From assembly GCF_000772955.1 (NCBI RefSeq), contig NZ_JPVO01000053.1, positions 124,001-188,000 of the forward strand: DNA of 64,000 nucleotides, given 5' to 3'. The DNA is from Ureibacillus sinduriensis BLB-1 = JCM 15800. GTDB taxonomy: Bacteria > Bacillota > Bacilli > Bacillales_A > Planococcaceae. Below the pieces are notes generated by a model. The model saw nothing but the letters and a program-made list of their open reading frames with translations, had not been told where the DNA came from and made no database searches. A program made the position numbers and the translations under genes. Of this stretch, positions 1 to 8,509 are shown piece by piece. The number at the start of each line of letters is the position of its first letter. Position 1 is the first letter of the stretch.

Positions 1-205
1 AGGATTAACGGGTAAAGAAGAAATCTCAGTAAATCTTACTGACGATGTAAAACCACGTGATATCTTAACTGTAACTGCAAAAGCTGAAGACGGAACTGTG
101 AAAACATTCCAAGCTCTTGCTCGTTTCGATTCAGAAGTAGAAGTAGACTACTACCGTCATGGTGGTATCCTTCAAATGGTTCTTCGCGCAAAAGCAGCTG
201 AATAA
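1..205 (+). CDS. acnA: aconitate hydratase, C-terminal fragment
   Basis: The window opens inside this gene; only the last 67 codons are present, read from base 2. Aconitase interconverts citrate and isocitrate in the cytosolic TCA cycle using a [4Fe-4S] cluster. The visible part is the typical tail of the C-terminal swivel domain, with a [11 protein letters not shown]-like strand and the family ending [14 protein letters not shown] rho-independent terminator follows within 10 bases, so it ends its transcript. In Bacillus subtilis the aconitase gene lies near small spore protein genes and yneP; here a small Asn-rich gene and a YneP-like thioesterase lie about 8.6-9.8 kb downstream, which supports the Bacillales assignment. 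Confidence 0.93.
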   Translation, partial: GLTGKEEISVNLTDDVKPRDILTVTAKAEDGTVKTFQALARFDSEVEVDYYRHGGILQMVLRAKAAE

Positions 206-210
206 TATAA

Positions 211-250
211 AAAAAACTGATAAGTTCAATTTGAACTTATCGGTTTTTTT
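211..250 (+). terminator. terminator after aconitase
   Basis: Inverted repeat AAAAAACTGATAAGTTCAA / TTGAACTTATCGGTTTTTTT, 5 bases after the stop codon and ending in a T-run. The A-rich 5' arm could also make it work in the reverse direction. Confidence 0.9.
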
Positions 251-429
251 GCGCTATATTAAGAAGAATCAAACAGAATTTCCAAATATAACCTCTATTT
301 TCGGAATTTTATAATAAGTAACACCAATTTTTTGAAAATTTATAGATTTTTAGATTTATATCGTATAAAATATAATAAAATTATAACAATACATAATTTT
401 AAAATTATTTTCTCGGAGGTTTTATTTGA

Positions 430-2631
430 ATGACATTTTCTAAAAGCAGCAAGATCTTCATCGCATCCGCAACAACCGCGGCTCTGGCATCTTCCGTTTT
501 AGTTATCACGCCTGAACAAACACAGGCAGCAAGTTCATTTAAGGACGTTTCTACGTCAGATACTCATTATGAATCTATTTTAAAATTATCGGAACTAGGC
601 ATTGTTAACGGTTTCAAAGATGGTACATATAAACCAAAAGCGGATGTTACTCGCGGACAGGTAGCGCAACTATTGGCCAAGATTCTAAAACTGGATACAG
701 AAAACCAAAAAGATCCCGGTTTTACTGATGTCTCAAAATCCAATGGTTATTATGGTGCGATTGCTGCATTGAAAGAAGCGAAAATTATCGAAGGTTATGA
801 AGATAAAACCTTCAAAGCAAATGAAAAGATTTCTCGCGCACATTTAGCAAAAATGATCTCTACTGCCTTAAAAATCTACCCCAAAAATAAAGAAGCATTA
901 CCATTTACAGATGTGAAATTGTTCAACGATGAAATTAAAGCACTATATGATTTCGGAATAACACTTGGCACATCAAAAACAACATTTGCCCCGAATAAAA
1001 ATGTTACGCGTGGTGAAGTAGCATCTTTCCTTTATCGTGCTCTAAATGTATATGACTCTACATTCTCTCTATCAATTATGCATAGCAACGATACACATAG
1101 TGCGGTTGAGATGGCACCAAAACGTGCTGCAGCGGTAAAAGAACAACGCGCTAAAAATCCTGATGCACTATTGCTAGATGCAGGCGATGCAAACACTGGA
1201 ACACTTTACTACAATGAATTTAAAGGACAAGCAGATGTTGCATTCATGAATTATATGCAATATGATGCCATGACATTTGGGAATCACGAATTTGATGCAG
1301 GTTCAACACCGGAAGGCCACCAAGCTTTAGTGGACTTTATCAATTCGGCTGATTTCCCATTAGTAAATGTAAATATTGACTTTTCGGCTGATGCGAAATT
1401 TACAGGTTTATTTACCGATTTGATCACCAGCGAACCTGAAAATGGAAAAATATACAACGGCATTGTGAAAGAAGTGAATGGTGAGAAAGTTGGTATCTTT
1501 GGATTAACAACTGCTGAAACTGCTGATATTTCTTCACCAGGTAGTATTGCTTTCCAGAACTATATAGAAGAGGCTAATAAAGCTGTTAAAGCATTTGAAG
1601 ATCTTGGAGTGGACAAAATTATTGCGCTATCTCATTTAGGTTTTGATGATAACCCTACTGTAGATAACGATGTCGTTTTAGCAGAAACTGTTAAGGGCAT
1701 TGACGTTATTGTTGGTGGCCACTCACATACAACATTAAACGAGCCATATGTAGTAAACACGAACACAACAGGTGAAGCAAAAAACACAACGTTAATCGTA
1801 CAAGCTGCCAATGCGAGCAACTATTTAGGTACACTCGACGTAACATTTGACACGGATGGGGCAGTTGTAGCATATAAAGGGGAATTATTGGACCTTGGCA
1901 AATATAATTATGATCCAGGGGCACTTAAACTTTTACAACCATATAAAACACGTGTTGATGAAGTGGGGAGCACAGAAATCAAAGCTTCAACAACTGAAGC
2001 ACTTGTTAGTCCACGTGTTTCCGATGAAGGGAATACAAAACAGTTAAGTGTTCGCAAAAATGAAACAGCTCTAGGCAACTTAATCACTGATGGAATGGTT
2101 GAGAAAGCGAGAAGCTTTACGAAAAAAGATATCATCATGGCAGTTCAAAACGGTGGGGGAATCCGTGCTGCGATTAATGCTGGACCTATTACGGTTGCAG
2201 AGGTAATAACAGTGCTACCATTCGCAAACACACTTGCTGTAATGGATGTAACAGGTGCGGAGTTAAAAGCGGCATTTGAAACTAGTATTGGTGTATATCC
2301 TAAAGAGGACGGTGGATTTTTACACGTATCAAAAGGTGTGAAAATTCAATTTGACTCATCTAAACCTGCTGGTGAGCGTGTTGTAAGCATTTCCTACACA
2401 AACGCGGAAGGTAAAGAGGTAGCACTTGAAAGTAATACAACTTACACGATAGCTACTAATGCATTTACTGCCAAAGGTGGAGACGGGTATGATATGTTCG
2501 CCAAAGCTTATGCGGAAGGCAGAGTAACAGACTTGGGCTTGTCGGATTGGGAAAACTTCAAAGAGCATCTGGAATCAATCGGTACGATCACACCGACAAT
2601 TGAAGGCCGTATTGTAGACGTAGCAAAATAA
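430..2631 (+). CDS. SLH-anchored secreted 5'-nucleotidase / metallophosphoesterase
   Basis: A 733-residue exported enzyme that probably strips phosphate from extracellular nucleotides. The first ~33 residues are a signal peptide (FIASATTAALASS core, TQAA cleavage region). Three SLH domains follow (about 36-205; e.g. FKDVSTSDTHYESI, VTRGQVAQLLAK), which should bind pyruvylated wall polymer. The metallophosphatase domain starts near 217, with metal-ligand motifs SNDTHS, LLDAGD, FGNHEFD and GGHSHT. The 5_nucleotid_C domain has GNLITDGM, QNGGGIRA and AFTAKGGDGYD. A TCGGAGG ribosome site lies 10 bases before the ATG. It is flanked by terminators and so is probably monocistronic. Fusion of SLH repeats to such an enzyme is common in S-layer Bacillales. 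Preferred substrate cannot be read from sequence. Confidence 0.92.
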   Translation: MTFSKSSKIFIASATTAALASSVLVITPEQTQAASSFKDVSTSDTHYESILKLSELGIVNGFKDGTYKPKADVTRGQVAQLLAKILKLDTENQKDPGFTDVSKSNGYYGAIAALKEAKIIEGYEDKTFKANEKISRAHLAKMISTALKIYPKNKEALPFTDVKLFNDEIKALYDFGITLGTSKTTFAPNKNVTRGEVASFLYRALNVYDSTFSLSIMHSNDTHSAVEMAPKRAAAVKEQRAKNPDALLLDAGDANTGTLYYNEFKGQADVAFMNYMQYDAMTFGNHEFDAGSTPEGHQALVDFINSADFPLVNVNIDFSADAKFTGLFTDLITSEPENGKIYNGIVKEVNGEKVGIFGLTTAETADISSPGSIAFQNYIEEANKAVKAFEDLGVDKIIALSHLGFDDNPTVDNDVVLAETVKGIDVIVGGHSHTTLNEPYVVNTNTTGEAKNTTLIVQAANASNYLGTLDVTFDTDGAVVAYKGELLDLGKYNYDPGALKLLQPYKTRVDEVGSTEIKASTTEALVSPRVSDEGNTKQLSVRKNETALGNLITDGMVEKARSFTKKDIIMAVQNGGGIRAAINAGPITVAEVITVLPFANTLAVMDVTGAELKAAFETSIGVYPKEDGGFLHVSKGVKIQFDSSKPAGERVVSISYTNAEGKEVALESNTTYTIATNAFTAKGGDGYDMFAKAYAEGRVTDLGLSDWENFKEHLESIGTITPTIEGRIVDVAK

Positions 2632-2641
2632 TACTTTTTTC

Positions 2642-2680
2642 AAAAGACTGGATTTGCAGTAACTTGTAAATCCAGTCTTT
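2642..2680 (+). terminator. terminator after the SLH nucleotidase
   Basis: AAAGACTGGATTT pairs with AAATCCAGTCTTT, 10 bases past the stop codon; the T-tract is short. Confidence 0.8.
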
Positions 2681-2813
2681 AATCGTTATGATGATGATAT
2701 ATCTTGCATATTCTTTCTAAAGTTTACATTCTATTAAAATTTTAGTTGAAATATATACATACTGTTAATAAAATAAATACAGATGCTTTATTCCAAAAAA
2801 AACAGGAGGAATT

Positions 2814-3086
2814 ATGGATAATAGATATAGTATCTTGGCGAAGTTTCGAGAAGGGCAGTATTTCTACTTAAACTTCAATAATCCTAAAATCTTAGATTGT
2901 TTAGAACAAGTTCCTCCACCACAAGGATTATTGGCACTGGCAGAGTGGCCTATATACAAACATGCAGAGATTGAATTTTTTGTTGAACTAATCAATGGGA
3001 ACATTAGTTATTACCACTTGAAGGATCGCCGGACAAAGGTGATGAAAACGATCAAACTCGATCAAACCGAGTTAGATAATAACTAA
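2814..3086 (+). CDS. hypothetical protein, 90 aa
   Basis: A clear ribosome site (AGGAGG, 4-5 bases before ATG) and good codon use support a real gene. The product is soluble, with no signal or membrane segment: MDNRYSILAKFREGQYFY at the start, a PPPQGLLALAEWP turn, then alternating charged and hydrophobic residues that suggest beta strands. I do not recognise the family. The 130 bp upstream is very A/T-rich and could hold its promoter. Its downstream terminator has been split and duplicated by the repeat at 3139-3390. Confidence 0.7.
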   Translation: MDNRYSILAKFREGQYFYLNFNNPKILDCLEQVPPPQGLLALAEWPIYKHAEIEFFVELINGNISYYHLKDRRTKVMKTIKLDQTELDNN

Positions 3087-3168
3087 TTACTAATTGAAGA
3101 AATAAGAATTAAACTGGAATTGACCAAGACCAAAATAGAAGGTATCACGAATGTGATACCTTCTCAGA

Positions 3169-3211
3169 GTGTAGACAAAGTCGATCTTCGACTTTGTCTA
3201 CACGTTTTTTT
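3169..3211 (+). terminator. hairpin with T-run inside the repeat
   Basis: 15-bp perfect stem (GTGTAGACAAAGTCG / CGACTTTGTCTACAC), 5-base loop, then GTTTTTTT. The same hairpin is kept in copy 2, so it is part of the repeat unit and could end transcription wherever the element lands. Confidence 0.85.
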
Positions 3212-3361
3212 AGGCTATTTCCTTCAAATTACCCAGACTGTCTTGAAAACGCTTGGCAGACAAGGCGGGCAGTCGAGTGAAGAGATGAATAGAACAAAAC
3301 GTTCATGAGGGGACGAACGAGACAACCAACGCAGGATGAAAGCGTTTGTCAACAGTCTGAA

Positions 3362-3390
3362 AAGGTATCACGAATGTGATACCTTTTTTT
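3362..3390. terminator. duplicated bidirectional terminator at the right end of the repeat
   Basis: 10-bp stem with GAAT loop followed by T7 on the plus strand. It lies just past the stop of the minus-strand YxcD-like gene (stop at 3399). It is identical to 3139-3162. Confidence 0.75.
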
Positions 3391-3398
3391 GCCGTTTT

Positions 3399-3692
3399 TT
3401 ACCATTCAATTTTAGCGATGATACCTTCATCCTCATGAAGATCCAGCAGGATTCTAGCTGAAATGGAATCCCGATTTAATTTCTCGTCAAGATACAGTCG
3501 AATAGCTGTAATAAAATTTACCGTATTATAAAACTCAACTTGACCGTGAAGGTAGGCTTCCGCGCTGTAACCAGACGCATCATCATACATCAATTCCACT
3601 TCAACTTCAGTCGGCTGCACTTGCTTAAATTTTGCATGGAAATAACATATTGCGTTAATGACTTCTTGCTCAGATAATGTCATCTTTTCCAC
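3399..3692 (-). CDS. YxcD family protein (DUF2653)
   Basis: A 97-residue cytosolic protein matching Bacillus YxcD throughout: LSEQEVINAICYFHAKFKQVQPTEVEVELMYDD near the start and LDLHEDEGIIAKIEW at the end. Its function is not known in any species to my knowledge. The GTG start has GAGGT about 9 bases upstream. It overlaps the end of the upstream membrane-protein gene by 13 bases, so the two are co-transcribed and probably translationally coupled. Confidence 0.85.
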   Translation of the reverse strand: MEKMTLSEQEVINAICYFHAKFKQVQPTEVEVELMYDDASGYSAEAYLHGQVEFYNTVNFITAIRLYLDEKLNRDSISARILLDLHEDEGIIAKIEW

Positions 3693-4141
3693 TGGTCAGT
3701 TACCTCTTTGTTTTTCTTTCTTTTCATCATTTGGAATATTTTCATACAAATGAAAACAATGAAGATTATGGCTGCTGCATTAATGGCGAACCCTAGAATA
3801 TTTCCGATGAGGCCCATATCTGAGAACAAACTACCAAATAGTAACCCGGCAAGTCCACCGATAAACAATCCTCTCATTAGACCACCGCTTGAAAATCCTC
3901 CTTTGGTCGTTGTTGTTTTTGTTGATTTATTTGTTGCCGTAGATTTGTTAACAGTCGATCCGGAATCATTATTGCGAATATTATTATTCGTTGTTCCTTG
4001 ATTTGTGTTATAGCTTTTCTTACCAGATTTGTACGATTTTGCTTCAGCAGTTTGTATGTGGTCGAAAAAAGGAATAACTGTGCCTACACTTGAGAACGCT
4101 AAAGCGAAGGCAAATAAGATTATAGCAAGTTTTTTTATCAA
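3680..4141 (-). CDS. exported/membrane protein with glycine-rich hairpin
   Basis: 153 residues. An N-terminal hydrophobic signal (about 1-30, IILFAFALAFSSVGTV, then QTAEA) is followed by a Ser/Thr/Asn/Lys-rich linker (35-85). A Gly-rich membrane stretch follows (GGLMRGLFIGGLAGLLFGSLF, then a helix at about 115-138) and a basic cytosolic tail. The Gly-rich part resembles the N-terminal region of Tim44-like bacterial proteins, but the Tim44 domain itself is absent. The start is TTG, chosen because GGAGG precedes it at good spacing. It overlaps the YxcD-like gene. Role unknown. Confidence 0.75.
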   Translation of the reverse strand: MIKKLAIILFAFALAFSSVGTVIPFFDHIQTAEAKSYKSGKKSYNTNQGTTNNNIRNNDSGSTVNKSTATNKSTKTTTTKGGFSSGGLMRGLFIGGLAGLLFGSLFSDMGLIGNILGFAINAAAIIFIVFICMKIFQMMKRKKNKEVTDQWKR

Positions 4142-4397
4142 TATAAATCCTCCTCTGTCAATTAAATTACACTTTTGATTGTGTGATAGTTTTGTGTGCT
4201 ACTTTATAATTATATCAAAATATAAATTAATTAAAAAATATTTACTATAGACCTTTAATCCCTAATCATATTATGGTGTTCTGTTTAGCTTCTATGATGG
4301 GGAATTTGTAGTTAATCTTCCATTTTGCTAAATGAGAAAGTATGATAGAAAAGGAAAATAAATCTAAGTTCTCGAAATGGTGAAAGGAATGAAAAAA

Positions 4398-4661
4398 ATG
4401 AGAGATGCACGTTTTAAAATTGCAAATCGGGAAGCCTTGATAGGTGTCGTACTTGTAATTATTAATTTCGCTATCTGGTTCGGCTTTGCATACGGACTCG
4501 GTTCTGGGGATCCTACCGAATATACCATGATTTTAGGATTTCCTGCCTGGTTCTTCTATAGTTGTATTGCAGGAACGATTTTTATGATTATCCTGATTTG
4601 GGTGGCGATAAAAGTCTTCTTCAAGGATGTACCATTCACCGATGAGGAGGAAGACATATGA
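4398..4661 (+). CDS. YhdT-like small membrane protein (DUF997)
   Basis: About 87 residues with two membrane helices (roughly 15-37 and 52-76) and an acidic tail FTDEEEDI. The sequence and its position directly before panF match the YhdT/DUF997 family, which is routinely paired with the pantothenate symporter; it may be an accessory subunit. In-frame ATGs exist at 4377, 4389 and 4398. I prefer 4398 because GAAAGGA lies 9 bases before it and the product then starts like its relatives. It overlaps the next gene by 4 bases (ATGA). Confidence 0.85.
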   Translation: MRDARFKIANREALIGVVLVIINFAIWFGFAYGLGSGDPTEYTMILGFPAWFFYSCIAGTIFMIILIWVAIKVFFKDVPFTDEEEDI

Positions 4662-6094
4662 TTCATTGGCAAGTTATTTTTCCACTAATTATCTTCCTCA
4701 TCATTATCTTTGCCATTGGTTTTTGGGCAAATAAACAAGTGAGAAATTCGGAATCCTTTTTGCAAGAGTATTTTTTAGGCGGCCGGGAAATGGGCGGTTT
4801 TCTACTAGCAATGACAATGATGGCCACTTATGGTAGTGCATCCAGTTTTATAGGGGGACCAGGAGTTTCTTACAATTTAGGACTCGGATGGGTTCTGCTC
4901 GCCATGGCTCAATTACCGGCTGGTTATTTTGTCCTGATGATTTTAGGCAAAAAATTTGCTATTATTTCGCGGCGCTATCAGGCCATTACTTTAATCGATT
5001 TTTTGAAAAAGCGATATAACAGTAATATTGTCGTTATCATTTCCGCGTTTAGTATTATCGTTTTCCTATTTGCTTCCATGACGGCACAGTGGGTTGGGGG
5101 AGCGCGCCTAATTGAATCATTAACAGGTTTAAATTACACGGTGGCTTTATTGATTTTTGCTGTAACAGTCCTGGTATATGTTATTATTGGTGGATTCCGC
5201 GCTGTGGCACTTACGGATGCCTTGCAAGGGACAATTATGATTATTGGTACTGTCGTGCTATTGATTGGAACCATCATAGCGGGTGGGGGGATAAATCATA
5301 TTATGGATGCCCTTTTAAATGAGAACCCTCAAATGTTATCGCCGTTCGGTTCCGATGGCTCTCTTACCCCTCTATATGTATCCACTTTCTGGATTTTGAT
5401 TGGGCTAGGGGTAATTGGACTGCCTCAAATTGCAGTTCGCGCAATGAGCTATAAGGATTCAAAAAGCTTGCACCGAGCAATTCTTATCGGAACGATAGGG
5501 ATAGGGACTATTATGTTTGGAATGCATTTAATTGGCGTTTTGGCTCGCCCTGTAACGCCAGGAATTGAAATAGCAGATAAAGTAATGCCAACGCTAACCC
5601 TGGAAGTTTTGCCACCGGTTCTTGCCGGCATTGTGCTTGCGGCTCCAATGGCTGCGATTATGTCGACCGTGAATGCTCTATTAATGCTTGTCAGTTCAAC
5701 AGTCGTAAAAGATGTTTACCTGAATTTCATTAACCCGAAGGCGACTGATTCACAAATTAAAGCAAGAAGCTTCTGGGTGACAACGATTATAGGACTAGCT
5801 GTCGTTCTTTTATCTTTGAATCCTCCTGAACTGTTAATCATGCTTAACCTTTTTGCGTTTGGTGGGTTAGAATCTGCCTTCTTATGGGCAGTAGTATTTG
5901 GGCTTTACTGGAAAAAAGCGAATAAATATGGAGCCATTTCTTCGATGATCGTTGGTTTAGTTTTATATATCGCCATCTATCAATTTTCGCCCAATATGTG
6001 GGGAATGCACTCAGTAACAATACCAATATTAGCATCTTTGGTAACTTTCGTGGTTATTAGTTTAGTGACCCACTATAAATCAACCTTAAATTAA
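4658..6094 (+). CDS. panF: sodium/pantothenate symporter
   Basis: A 478-residue integral membrane transporter of the sodium:solute symporter family with about 13 hydrophobic helices. It imports pantothenate (vitamin B5, CoA precursor) with Na+. Family signs include YFLGGREMGGFLLAMTMMATYGSASSFIGGPG near the start, GGFRAVALTDALQGTIM, and the later LPPVLAGIVLAAPMAAIMSTVNA. Ribosome site GAGGAGG lies just before the ATG, inside the upstream gene. Specificity for pantothenate rests on family resemblance and the YhdT-like neighbour. Confidence 0.9.
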   Translation: MIHWQVIFPLIIFLIIIFAIGFWANKQVRNSESFLQEYFLGGREMGGFLLAMTMMATYGSASSFIGGPGVSYNLGLGWVLLAMAQLPAGYFVLMILGKKFAIISRRYQAITLIDFLKKRYNSNIVVIISAFSIIVFLFASMTAQWVGGARLIESLTGLNYTVALLIFAVTVLVYVIIGGFRAVALTDALQGTIMIIGTVVLLIGTIIAGGGINHIMDALLNENPQMLSPFGSDGSLTPLYVSTFWILIGLGVIGLPQIAVRAMSYKDSKSLHRAILIGTIGIGTIMFGMHLIGVLARPVTPGIEIADKVMPTLTLEVLPPVLAGIVLAAPMAAIMSTVNALLMLVSSTVVKDVYLNFINPKATDSQIKARSFWVTTIIGLAVVLLSLNPPELLIMLNLFAFGGLESAFLWAVVFGLYWKKANKYGAISSMIVGLVLYIAIYQFSPNMWGMHSVTIPILASLVTFVVISLVTHYKSTLN

Positions 6095-6221
6095 CCAATT
6101 TTCAGATAAGATTTTTATATTTTGTTTTCTAGTTCAATATGATAAGGTCTTAAGTAACAAAGATGGGAATTCTATTGAGAGATGATCCATAGTTATCAAA
6201 GCAGAAGAGGGGTCGTTTCAA

Positions 6222-6800
6222 ATGACAAAAGATAGCAAAGCACAATATAATGGGTTGATTTTATTGACTGGATATTTACAAAGAGTGTATGTAGCAGAGA
6301 CGATTTACCGCCGTGTCGGGGAACCCTATGATAGTGAACGCTTTGAGAAGGCGAAAGCACTGCTAGACGAAGCGTATACGATACTGCCAGTATTTGAGGA
6401 AACAAAAAAACTGACAGCAGCTCAAAAAATTCAGCTTCAATTAATCGCACAGAGCACGGATAAACTAATGGGGAGTTATTTTAAACAAATGCCTTTATCA
6501 TTTAACCAAAAGTTGGCCATTGTTGGTTCTTCGTTATATGCGGAACAACATGTCAATTCAGGAATTATTCGTATGGGGGAATTGTTCAATATTGAGGTGA
6601 ATAAAGACTTCCATCAACGCACTAAATTCTACGAACAACGCATGAAGATGATTGATTACCTGGTCTTTACCTTGCACCATGAACAAGAGCCGGATGAACA
6701 GTTCAAAAAACCTGTTGATCCATGGTTTAATGACGTCATGAGAAACAAAGACTTTATTATGGCGGATTTCAAACAGGTTGGCCAGTTATTGGATTTTTAA
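6222..6800 (+). CDS. hypothetical protein, 192 aa
   Basis: A soluble, mostly helical protein with no signal peptide or membrane segment. It contains LTGYLQRVYVAETIYRRVGEPYD and KAKALLDEAYTILPVFEE at the start, a middle LSFNQKLAIVGSSLYAEQHVNSG, and a C-terminal VDPWFNDVMRNKDFIMADF. A purine-rich site (AGAGGGG) sits upstream of the ATG. It has its own terminator shared with the convergent GIY-YIG gene. I do not recognise the family. Confidence 0.75.
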   Translation: MTKDSKAQYNGLILLTGYLQRVYVAETIYRRVGEPYDSERFEKAKALLDEAYTILPVFEETKKLTAAQKIQLQLIAQSTDKLMGSYFKQMPLSFNQKLAIVGSSLYAEQHVNSGIIRMGELFNIEVNKDFHQRTKFYEQRMKMIDYLVFTLHHEQEPDEQFKKPVDPWFNDVMRNKDFIMADFKQVGQLLDF

Positions 6801-6808
6801 TGAAAAGC

Positions 6809-6851
6809 AAAAAGCTGATTCGAAGAAGTTCGTTCTTCCAATCAGCTTTTT
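6809..6851. terminator. bidirectional terminator between convergent genes
   Basis: Arms AAAAAGCTGATT / AATCAGCTTTTT with an inner GAAGAA/TTCTTC stem. A- and T-runs at both ends let it serve both convergent genes (6222-6800 and 6856-7230). Confidence 0.85.
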
Positions 6852-6855
6852 AATA

Positions 6856-7230
6856 TTATTCGAAAAATACTTTCTCAATATTGTATTTTGCACGAAGTTT
6901 ATTTATCGCATATGTTTCGTAAATTTCCCGTTCCATCGCATCTTCTACTTCATACACTTCGATTTTATATATTTCGTCACGGTATTTTCTCACTGGAGAA
7001 ACATTGTCTTCAAAATGCTTTTTAATGCGTTGACGGATTTTGCGGGCTTTCCCTACAAACAATACTTCGTTTGCTTTGTTATAAAATAGGAAAAATCCAC
7101 CTTTCTCACGAGTAATTTTATGGAAATCGATAAACCCGTGGAATGGAGTAATCGGCACTTCACCATCTTTCACTACTTGTTCTCTCTGATAGATTACAAC
7201 ATCTGGTTTTGGTAATTCAATTTTGATCAA
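6856..7230 (-). CDS. GIY-YIG nuclease domain protein (nucleotide excision repair endonuclease-like)
   Basis: 124 residues. The core is a GIY-YIG fold of the UvrC N-terminal type: GGFFLFYNKANEVLFVGKARKIRQRIKKHF, with the catalytic Arg/Lys helix and a later acidic helix EDAMEREIYETYAINKL. The canonical GIY is replaced by GFF and YIG by FVG, as in the small Bacillales proteins annotated as nucleotide excision repair endonuclease. No UvrC-like C-terminal domains are present, so this is a single-domain protein and its substrate is unknown. It stands alone on the minus strand. Confidence 0.8.
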   Translation of the reverse strand: MIKIELPKPDVVIYQREQVVKDGEVPITPFHGFIDFHKITREKGGFFLFYNKANEVLFVGKARKIRQRIKKHFEDNVSPVRKYRDEIYKIEVYEVEDAMEREIYETYAINKLRAKYNIEKVFFE

Positions 7231-7554
7231 AATAGTTCACGTCCTTCATATGAATAGAGTTTTATGCTACCATAAATGCCAATGAATTGCTATAAAGGAA
7301 AGGATAATCACTTTTTTTTGTTGTGCTTCTACTATTATTGACAGTAGGAGAGGTTGTTATAAATAGTATACGGGAAAATGTTTAAGCAGACTACTGATTT
7401 ATATACGAGGCAAGTTCTTTGGACTTAGTTTTAGAAGAGTTTTTTATTGAGGTATCTTTGCCAAATACAAAGATCATTTATGGACGATTATTATCAATTG
7501 CTCTTGGATACTCTAATAGAGGTTGAAAATTTTATACCAATTCAGGAGGTAAGT
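7231..7554. other. intergenic region between divergent genes
   Basis: No supported gene. It holds the 5' regions of the GIY-YIG gene (minus) and of the coat operon (plus). An open frame runs in phase into the coat gene from 7447 but has no ribosome site; the AGGAGG before 7555 decides that start. No sigma-A promoter with proper spacing was found, consistent with use of a sporulation sigma factor (inference). Confidence 0.5.
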
Positions 7555-7743
7555 ATGAAGGAAAAACTTGGAGTACATGAAAGACTGGAAATCCATGAGT
7601 TATTAACTTTCAAAACGCTCTGTCTAACTAAATCCACTGCAATGGCCCCACTTGCACAAGATGAAGAACTAAAACGATTGCTTTCTGAAACTTCGCAAAT
7701 CGATAGAGAAAGTATTCAAGCATTACAAGGTTATTTACAATAG
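7555..7743 (+). CDS. small spore coat protein-like (CotF/YraF type)
   Basis: 62 residues from the ATG preceded by CAGGAGGT at ideal spacing. The sequence HERLEIHELLTFKTLCLTKSTAM ... AQDEELKRLLSETSQIDRESIQALQGYL resembles the short coat proteins that accompany CotF-like proteins in Bacillus. It probably contributes to the spore coat made in the mother cell. It is followed after 12 bases by the CotF-domain gene, so the two form an operon. Confidence 0.75.
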   Translation: MKEKLGVHERLEIHELLTFKTLCLTKSTAMAPLAQDEELKRLLSETSQIDRESIQALQGYLQ

Positions 7744-7755
7744 GAGGCAAGACAC

Positions 7756-8052
7756 ATGACAAACAACCAAAATATGGGTGGAATGACCGCAATAACAGAT
7801 CAAGTGATTGCAACAGATTTACTTCTTGCAGCTAAGTCGGGAATTAAAAATTATGCAGTTGCCTTAACAGAAACAGCAACTCCCGAAGTAAGAGAGACCC
7901 TTAAGAATCAGTTGAGTACAGCTATTGAAACACACGGAAGAATTACGGACTATATGATTGCAAAAGGGTACTACTATCCGGGTGATGTATTCCAGCAATT
8001 GGATGTTGACTTGAAAGCTGCAGGAACAGCATTAAACCTTCCTCAACAATAA
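7756..8052 (+). CDS. spore coat protein, CotF domain
   Basis: 98 residues covering one Coat F domain (ferritin-like helical bundle): TDQVIATDLLLAAKSGIKNYAVALTETATPEVRETLKNQLSTAIETHGRITDYMIAKGYYYPGD. The YYYPGD-like ending before the last helix is typical of the family. The ribosome site TAGGAGG overlaps the stop of the partner gene. Its role is a structural component of the spore coat; the presence of this pair shows the host forms endospores. Confidence 0.88.
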   Translation: MTNNQNMGGMTAITDQVIATDLLLAAKSGIKNYAVALTETATPEVRETLKNQLSTAIETHGRITDYMIAKGYYYPGDVFQQLDVDLKAAGTALNLPQQ

Positions 8053-8114
8053 TATTAGGCTTACCGTAATGTCTTTTCTATTCTGAATATAATGACACAG
8101 CAAATTGTATTTCT

Positions 8115-8149
8115 AAAACTAAGAGATGAACATTTCTCTTAGTTTTTTT
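8115..8149 (+). terminator. terminator of the coat operon
   Basis: AAAACTAAGAGA / TCTCTTAGTTTT with a short loop and T7. Between it and the tRNA at 8361 the DNA holds no supported gene; a 62-codon open frame there starts inside the terminator. Confidence 0.88.
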
Positions 8150-8360
8150 AACTCAAACAAGTACGTAACCGTTTCTTCGGTATATAAATGTCTTGAAGGA
8201 TTACTTGTTTTTTTAGAAACGGAGGAGGTTGCATGTAATTCGAGTGAAAATACGCTTGGTTCAGCATTAAAGAGCAACATATCGAATAATAAATTGATTC
8301 TGTATAAAATATAGCTATTTTGGCAAATATACTCATGTAATCGTTAAAACATATTATTGT

Positions 8361-8435
8361 TCCGAAGTAGCTCAGTGGTAGAGCAATCGGCTGTTAACCG
8401 ATTGGTCGTAGGTTCGAGTCCTACCTTCGGAGCCA
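8361..8435 (+). tRNA. tRNA-Asn (anticodon GTT)
   Basis: Complete cloverleaf of 75 nt including an encoded CCA (8433-8435). Acceptor stem TCCGAAG/CTTCGGA; D-arm GCTCAGTGGTAGAGC; anticodon stem ATCGG/CCGAT around CTGTTAA; T-arm GTAGG-TTCGAGT-CCTAC. Discriminator is G. It is a lone tRNA rather than part of a cluster. Confidence 0.97.
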
Positions 8436-8509
8436 TTTTATTGATTCGCTTAAAGATTCAAAGAGTGCGGTGTTATCCAAAAAGGATAATGCTTTTCTTT
8501 ACTTTGCAG

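Larger units (their letters stand above)
3139..3390 (+). repeat. terminator-embedded intergenic repeat, copy 1
   Basis: A 24-bp palindrome (arms AAGGTATCAC / GTGATACCTT, loop GAAT) is present twice, identically, at 3139-3162 and 3362-3385. Between them lies a 199-bp non-coding segment (3163-3361) that recurs at 9820-10024 in opposite orientation with clearly high identity. The segment begins CTCAGAGTGTAGACAAAG and ends CAACAGTCTGAA. It carries a strong hairpin (arms 3169-3183 and 3189-3203) followed by T7. The arrangement looks like insertion into the loop or flank of a bidirectional terminator with duplication of the whole hairpin. The flanking genes are convergent. Confidence 0.85.

Noticed and set aside
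3120-3308. 62-codon open frame in the first intergenic repeat
   Set aside because: It lies wholly in the non-coding repeat, has a TTG start without ribosome site, and the frame is not kept in the second copy.
8126-8314. 62-codon open frames on both strands after the coat operon
   Set aside because: One starts inside the terminator; neither has a ribosome site or protein-like composition.
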